From: UBA11872 sp965198285
Lineage (GTDB): Bacteria; Chloroflexota; UBA11872
Direction of reading: 5' to 3'
NCBI GenBank assembly: GCA_965198285.1
Contig: OZ240251.1
Span: 2,852,001 to 2,916,000, forward strand
Length of the DNA stretch: 64,000 bases
Each line of letters begins with the position of its first letter. Positions within the stretch are counted from its first letter, which is position 1. The notes below the pieces were generated by a model, which was not told the DNA's origin, searched no databases, and saw nothing but the letters and a program-made list of their open reading frames with translations. Positions 59,380 through 64,000 of the stretch are shown one piece after another. Made by a program: the position numbers and the translations under genes.

Positions 59380-60828
59380 TCAGGTGGCGAACTGGAACGC
59401 GAAGAGCTTGCAGGCGCGCATCGCGAACCGAACACGCACCGGCGTTCCCCGCGGGACGCCGAGGTCGCGGTTCCTTCCCCACGTAACCGTGTGGCGCAGA
59501 TGGTTGCCGAGCACTCGATCACTGTCGGAGAGGGAATGACCAGGGACCGGCCGTCCCTGCGCGTCCTGGAGTTCCACTCGGCCCTCGCCAGACGCTGATG
59601 CATCCACGTTCAGTTCCAGCCGATCCCCCGTGAAGGTCAGCGGTCGTGTCACAAGCTCGCCGCCCGTGTACGGAAACCCGGCTGCCACAAACCCGTCAAG
59701 GCGCTGTTCCGTCCACCGGATCACGCCGCCCGGGTTGTTGGCGGGCCAGTGTCCGTGCGAGTGGTCAAAGGCGGTGTGGTACTGGAGGACCCGGTCACCT
59801 CGTAGTACCAGACCCTGGGCAGCGTAGACCATTCGCTGGCCGGGGCCTTCTACGTCGATGCCGACATAGGGGCGTCGGTCGGGGCGAGTCCAAGTGACGC
59901 CGTCCCGGCTCACCGCCAACTGAATGTCCATCAGCCCGTCGTTCCGTGGCGGATCCACGTCCTGCATTTCGTCCACGGTGTGGTGGTGGTACATGGACAT
60001 CGTCGCGACGTACACGTCCTGGGCTCCCGGGTACCTGACGACGGAGGGGGTGTAGATGTCCATGTCGTCAGGGTCGTCGTCGTCGCAGGCGATCACGATG
60101 GGCAGCTCGGTGCTGATACGCGGCATGTCGCTGATGAGGAGCGGGTCGTTGCGGAGCTCCCAACCGGCGCGACTGGTCAGGTCATCCGTCTCCCAGCGAG
60201 CAACCGCACGTCGCCCATCACCGTCGGCCGTCGGCGTGAACGCGCGGAGGTAGGCGACGTAGCGTCCCAGCCGGCCGTCCCAAAACGCCATGTTCTGCGT
60301 GTCACCGGCGAGGTCGATGCCATTGCACCCAAGTTCGCGGAACGTGAAGCCGTCGCTCGAACTGAAGACGCCGTACCCGATCGATCCGATCTCCGACTCG
60401 AGGTTCAGGCCGAAGGTCTTGTATCGGTGCCCCGGCGCCGCCGTGGGATCGAGGAAGACGTTGGCCCGATGTGGCTTGGCCGGGATCAGGTTGTTGTCAG
60501 TGCGACCGTTGAACGTCACGAGGGCCAGGCTCGGCTTGTGCCAGGTGACGCCGTCGCTGGACTCAGCGTATCCGTGCCAGGCGGTCCTGGAACGCTGGCG
60601 GGCCCTGGCCGGCTTCGTGGACATGTACCACATGCGGGCGCGATCGCCCTCGTCGATCACGGTGGCGTGGAACCACAAGTGGTGCTCCCAGGCGCGGTCA
60701 CGGGTAATCGCGACGCCGCCGAGACGCGGCGGATTGACGCGCAGCTGCACGTGCTGGTGCCGGTCGACGAGGCTAAGATCTACGAACAGGTGTTTGTGGG
60801 TTCGGAGTTTGACGGGTTTCTCGTCCAC
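59380..60828 (-). CDS. Beta-propeller glycoside-hydrolase-like protein
   Basis: A 482-residue five-bladed propeller relative of the gene at 40554. Blade signatures include DRARMWYMST, YAESSDGVTWHKP, FSSSDGFTF, AVSRDGVTWTRPDRRPYVG and a C-terminal beta domain ending VRVRFAMRACKLFAFQF. These resemble glycosidases or phosphorylases acting on beta-mannosides or sulfated sugars, but catalytic residues are not assigned. The GTG at 60828 has AGGGGG about 9 bases upstream; the frame stays open to 61545 but that extension has no protein-like features and overlaps the divergent gene. Confidence 0.72.
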   Translation of the reverse strand: MDEKPVKLRTHKHLFVDLSLVDRHQHVQLRVNPPRLGGVAITRDRAWEHHLWFHATVIDEGDRARMWYMSTKPARARQRSRTAWHGYAESSDGVTWHKPSLALVTFNGRTDNNLIPAKPHRANVFLDPTAAPGHRYKTFGLNLESEIGSIGYGVFSSSDGFTFRELGCNGIDLAGDTQNMAFWDGRLGRYVAYLRAFTPTADGDGRRAVARWETDDLTSRAGWELRNDPLLISDMPRISTELPIVIACDDDDPDDMDIYTPSVVRYPGAQDVYVATMSMYHHHTVDEMQDVDPPRNDGLMDIQLAVSRDGVTWTRPDRRPYVGIDVEGPGQRMVYAAQGLVLRGDRVLQYHTAFDHSHGHWPANNPGGVIRWTEQRLDGFVAAGFPYTGGELVTRPLTFTGDRLELNVDASASGEGRVELQDAQGRPVPGHSLSDSDRVLGNHLRHTVTWGRNRDLGVPRGTPVRVRFAMRACKLFAFQFAT

Positions 60829-61206
60829 GCGGATGCCCCCTAACGATCGCAGCGGCGAGCGGTCGGTCGAAGTAGGCCAGATTATGCAGATCGGCGGTAG
60901 GTGCGAGAACTCAGGCAACTCCTCAACGCCTGCCGGAAACGGGAGGTGGCTCCTCGAGGCAACGTAGGTGTGCAAGCCGATGCGCGGACGGAGGCGGCTC
61001 CGGAGCGCTGCTACGGGCCGTGACGATTCCAGCGGACCGTGGGGCCACGCGGGCCATACCATCTCCACACGCACACGTGCGGGGTCGAAGCGGCCGGGCG
61101 TTGAGACAAGAACTTCGGTACGCACGGCGGCGCCGGCGCCGCAGAGGCCATCTGCTAGATTCGCCCGCCGTCGCCACGACGCCGCGGCGAACCGCGCAAG
61201 GATGAT
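60829..61206. other. Divergent intergenic region between two beta-propeller genes
   Basis: 378 bases with no gene recognised. A TAGATT -10-like hexamer at 61156 lies 45 bases before the ATG at 61207. Any shared regulator site is not evident by eye. Confidence 0.35.
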
Positions 61207-62733
61207 ATGGCGTCCTCGTTTCCCACCGGCGTCAAGCGACGCACCGACTGTCTCTCGATGATCCTGGGCGACGATGTTGCCGAGCAGCACATGCTGGCCT
61301 GGCGGCTGGAGCCGGGTGAGTTGGATCCCAACAACCCGCTGGTCACGCCCGCCAGGCCATGGGACAGCGGTTCGGTGTTCGCCCACGGCACGTTTGCGCT
61401 TGACCCGATCGACGGGCTTTGGAAGGCCTGGCACGTCTCCACGCCGCTGACGTCGGGGTACTTCGAGAACTACAGGCGAGTGACCCACTTGATCTCGGAA
61501 GACGGCGTCGAGTGGACGCGTCCGCAACTGGACCTCTGCCCGCAACCCGGATATCCGCGCACGAACATCCTGCTGGACTTCGATTCGGGCGGACCGAGCA
61601 ATTACAGCTCGGTGATGATCGACCCGGATGCCGAGCCCGACCGCCGCTACGAGATGTTCGTAATGCGCGACCCTGGCAACACCATCAGCGGGAGTCCAGG
61701 CTTCATTCGCGGTCTGCCGCCACCGTCACAGGGCCAGAAGCATGCGCGCGGCATGTACCGGTATTTCTCGTCCGACGGGATCAACTGGAAGGTCAGCGAA
61801 GGCCCGGTCCTGGAAGTTGCAGTGCCCGGGGTCCGGCTGGTGATTCCCTACGAGAATCCGATGCACACGGCGGACACGACGTATATCTTTCGCGAGGCCG
61901 ACGGCACCTACATGGCGACCCACAAGCTGGGCGAGCCCGCGCACCCGGGCGGCCTGGTGCCGTATGACGTATTTGCCGAAGGCCGCCGGGTGATGGCGCG
62001 TCGCACGAGTCCGGACGGGTCGAACTGGAGCCCCTTCGAGACAATCATCCAGCCCGATATCTACGACCCGCAGGATATCCAGATCATGGAACTCTGCGTC
62101 ACGCCGGTTCGCAGCGGCTACCTGGGCGTGATCGGCATTTACATGAATCGGACGCGGACGATGGAGCTGCACCTGGGCGGCAGCGTCGACGGACGCATTT
62201 GGGATCGACGGGTACGCCTACCGGCGGTCGCAACCGGGGCGCTGGGCGACTACGGCGGCGGCATGCTCTGGCCCTCGCACAACCTCATCGAACACAACGG
62301 CCGGCACTACATGTACTTCTCGGCCACCGAGGGCCTGCACGGCGACCCGGCGTCCAAGAGCCCGACGATCTGGCCATTCTTCTCCGCCATCTGCCGTGCC
62401 AGTTGGGCTGTCAATCGGTACTGGGCGGCTGTCTCAGGCCCCGGCGGCGACGTGGTGGGCACGCTGACCACGCATCCGTTGCCCGCCGGCGGCAAGCAGC
62501 TGACCCTGAACGCCGCAACCTCCACCGTGACGGACGGTGAACTGCAGGCTGAGCTGCTGGACCCGGATGGCAACGTCGTCGAGGGCTTCGGCAAGGACGA
62601 TTTCATCCCCTGGCATGGGGACAGCACCTCGGCCGCGGCGCGCTGGACCGGCGGCGCCGTATGCCTGCTGGAACGATGCGCGGTGCGCTTCCATCTGCGG
62701 CGGTCACGCTTGTACGGGTACGCCTGGGAGTAG
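61207..62733 (+). CDS. Beta-propeller glycoside-hydrolase-like protein
   Basis: A 508-residue protein with the same blade repeats: DPIDGLWKAWHVST, LISEDGVEWTRPQ, PDAEPDRRYEMFV, FSSDGINWKV, TSPDGSNWSP and HNGRHYMYFSATEG. The last 90 residues form a C-terminal beta domain (LTLNAATSTVTDGELQAELL, then RFHLRRSRLYGYAWE) shared in plan with the genes at 40554 and 59380. The ATG at 61207 follows AAGGATGAT. It is divergent from the gene at 59380 and 5 bases upstream of the penicillin-acylase-family gene, suggesting coexpression. Confidence 0.75.
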   Translation: MASSFPTGVKRRTDCLSMILGDDVAEQHMLAWRLEPGELDPNNPLVTPARPWDSGSVFAHGTFALDPIDGLWKAWHVSTPLTSGYFENYRRVTHLISEDGVEWTRPQLDLCPQPGYPRTNILLDFDSGGPSNYSSVMIDPDAEPDRRYEMFVMRDPGNTISGSPGFIRGLPPPSQGQKHARGMYRYFSSDGINWKVSEGPVLEVAVPGVRLVIPYENPMHTADTTYIFREADGTYMATHKLGEPAHPGGLVPYDVFAEGRRVMARRTSPDGSNWSPFETIIQPDIYDPQDIQIMELCVTPVRSGYLGVIGIYMNRTRTMELHLGGSVDGRIWDRRVRLPAVATGALGDYGGGMLWPSHNLIEHNGRHYMYFSATEGLHGDPASKSPTIWPFFSAICRASWAVNRYWAAVSGPGGDVVGTLTTHPLPAGGKQLTLNAATSTVTDGELQAELLDPDGNVVEGFGKDDFIPWHGDSTSAAARWTGGAVCLLERCAVRFHLRRSRLYGYAWE

Positions 62734-62738
62734 ACGTC

Positions 62739-64000
62739 ATGGCCATCGACTCGCGCTGGATCCTGCAGCAGTTGGGCCGTGGCGAGTCCATTGACGATGT
62801 CCGCGCCGTGGCCGGGCTGACGGATGCCGAATTCGAGGCGTGGTGGAATCAAGAGCTCCGGCGTCGCCTGGCGGTGATCGACGGCCGGGCGTCGGGCCCG
62901 GTCGGTGCAGCAGTCGAGATCCAGCGAGACGCCAGCGGCCTGCCGCACATCTATGCCCAAAACGAGTCCGACCTCTTCGTGGGATATGGCTACGCCATGG
63001 CCCAGGACCGGCTGTTCCAGATGGACTATCTGCGGCGGCGGGCGCTGGGGCAGCTTGCGGAAATCCTGGGCCCCGAGGCGTTCGACTACGACGTGCTGGT
63101 GCGGACGGTTGGGCTACATCGATTCGCGGCCGACGAAACGGCGCGCCTGCCCGCCGAGACGGCGTCGCGCTACGAGGCCTTCTCGACCGGCGTGAACGCG
63201 TTCATCGAGGAGTGTCGCGACCTGCCACCGATCGAGTTCGACCTGCTGGACTATCAGCCCGAGCCGTGGCGGCCACTCGACTCAATTGCGCTGCTGGGCG
63301 AGCTCCGCTGGTATCTCACGGGGCGGTTTCCCGTGATCGCCGTGCCGGAGATGGCGAAACGCGCCCTGGGCGACGGTCCGCTCTACCGCGCCTTCGTCAC
63401 CCCCGAGGCGGGCGACGAAACGATCCTTCAACCCGGCGAGTACGCAAGCGCCGACAGCGGCAGGGATCCGGTCGAGTCTCAGCTGGGCGGAATCGACGAC
63501 GGCACCGGCAGCAACAACTGGGTGATCGGCCCGAGCCGCAGCGTGTCCGGCGGGGCGATGGTGGCCAGCGATCCGCACATCGCGTTCGGCGCGCCGTGCT
63601 GCTGGTATCAAGCCCATCTGGTTGGCGGGCGCTTCAACGTGGCCGGATCTGGGTATGCGGGGGCGCCGGGCCTGTTCTTCGGTCGCAATAGGCGCGTGGC
63701 CTGGGGCATCACGAACAACATCAGCTCGCAGCGCGACCTCTACCAGGAACGCACGGACCCGGCGCACCCCGGCGCATTTCTGTACGACGGTCAGTGGGAA
63801 ACGGCGCGCGAACGGGTGGAGGCCATCCGCGTGCGCGGCGAGGGCGCGCGCGAGGAAGTGGTGCGGTCGTCACGCAACGGCCCGATCGTCGACGGCATCC
63901 TGCCTGGATTCGCGCAAGGGACCGGGCCGGTGTCGCTGCGATGGGTGGGGGGCCTGCCCTGCGCGTGGCCAACGTCGCTGCTGGCGTTGAATCTCGCCGA
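62739..64000 (+). CDS. Penicillin-acylase-family N-terminal-nucleophile hydrolase (3' truncated by window edge)
   Basis: The first 420 residues of an Ntn-hydrolase that cleaves amides (penicillins, acyl-homoserine lactones or other N-acyl compounds). The alpha part shows the conserved GYGYAMAQDRLFQMDYLRRR; the autoproteolytic site is GTGSNNWVIG, so the mature beta subunit would begin at Ser258. Further blocks are SDPHIAFGAP, APGLFFGRNRRVAWGITNN and SSRNGPIVDG. No stop is reached by 64000. Unusually there is no signal peptide; instead about 50 residues with a helix-turn-helix-like look (LGRGESIDDVRAVAGLTDAE) precede the family start. It may act with the adjacent propeller proteins on acylated glycans (inference). 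Confidence 0.88.
   Translation, partial: MAIDSRWILQQLGRGESIDDVRAVAGLTDAEFEAWWNQELRRRLAVIDGRASGPVGAAVEIQRDASGLPHIYAQNESDLFVGYGYAMAQDRLFQMDYLRRRALGQLAEILGPEAFDYDVLVRTVGLHRFAADETARLPAETASRYEAFSTGVNAFIEECRDLPPIEFDLLDYQPEPWRPLDSIALLGELRWYLTGRFPVIAVPEMAKRALGDGPLYRAFVTPEAGDETILQPGEYASADSGRDPVESQLGGIDDGTGSNNWVIGPSRSVSGGAMVASDPHIAFGAPCCWYQAHLVGGRFNVAGSGYAGAPGLFFGRNRRVAWGITNNISSQRDLYQERTDPAHPGAFLYDGQWETARERVEAIRVRGEGAREEVVRSSRNGPIVDGILPGFAQGTGPVSLRWVGGLPCAWPTSLLALNLA

Noticed and set aside
60829..61545. N-terminal extension of the minus-strand propeller gene to 721 codons
   Set aside because: The extra part has no propeller signature, overlaps the divergent gene at 61207, and a GTG with a good ribosome site exists at 60828.
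1..64000. tRNA genes, insertion sequences, integrases or phage genes
   Set aside because: No tRNA-like arms, transposase or integrase motifs were recognised on either strand by eye; a dedicated search would be needed to exclude a tRNA.

Overview
This 64 kb window is a high-GC bacterial chromosome segment, most likely from a marine or sponge-associated member of the Chloroflexota (inference, about 60-65% sure). The best clue is the solute-binding lipoprotein at 37 kb: after its lipobox it carries a long Val/Glu/Lys-rich spacer typical of Chloroflexota binding proteins. Several molybdenum hydroxylase subunits, a mandelate-racemase-type enolase protein, a luciferase-like monooxygenase, many sulfatases and polytopic glycosyltransferase-like membrane proteins fit that assignment. 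No rRNA, tRNA, insertion sequence, phage gene or CRISPR array was recognised.

Layout. 1-1.2 kb: the end of a quinol:fumarate reductase operon (frdB-frdC-frdD). 1.2-3 kb: a small repeat-rich coiled-coil protein and an enolase-superfamily protein. 3.1-9.8 kb: a molybdenum hydroxylase operon (FAD subunit, 2Fe-2S subunit, large subunit 1, MoaD-like protein, large subunit 2, PH-domain protein). 9.8-15.1 kb: an SDR dehydrogenase, a coiled-coil protein, a decayed SDR copy, a secreted nuclease, an SMP-30-like lactonase and a membrane protein. 15.5-16.5 kb: moaA, which makes the cofactor the hydroxylases need. 16.6-17.1 kb: a non-coding stretch with 21-bp tandem repeats, a promoter-like site and a perfect 25-bp inverted repeat. 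17.2-20.3 kb: acetoacetyl-CoA synthetase and thiolase (ketone-body use to acetyl-CoA). 20.5-25.4 kb: Ldh-type dehydrogenase, LLM monooxygenase, flavin reductase, a DUF169 protein and an Nfu-type Fe-S carrier. 25.5-35.3 kb: an ATP-grasp enzyme, a CCAEP-tail radical SAM protein, then lipB-lipA-aceE-aceF-lpd, a complete pyruvate dehydrogenase and lipoylation set.

35.4-44.8 kb is a sulfatase region: three sulfatases with the formylglycine cysteine, one sulfatase-fold protein with Thr in its place, a beta-propeller glycosidase-like protein, a solute-binding protein and a small lipoprotein. 45.1-55.8 kb is an envelope block: two tandem 950/940-residue membrane paralogues and three GT-C-like glycosyltransferases. 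56.4-64 kb holds a class III aminotransferase, a GNAT acetyltransferase, a GYD-domain protein, a decayed sulfatase, two more beta-propeller proteins and the start of a penicillin-acylase-family enzyme that runs off the window.

As a whole the segment suggests an aerobic or facultative heterotroph that oxidises diverse organic substrates, desulfates and cuts polysaccharides, and feeds acetyl-CoA into central metabolism. The features most worth following up are the ATP-grasp/CCAEP radical SAM pair (with apparently leaderless starts), the MoaD-like protein with a buried Gly-Gly between two large subunits that share one FAD and one Fe-S subunit, the Thr-nucleophile sulfatase homologue, the tandem giant membrane proteins, and several gene remnants hidden in intergenic DNA.
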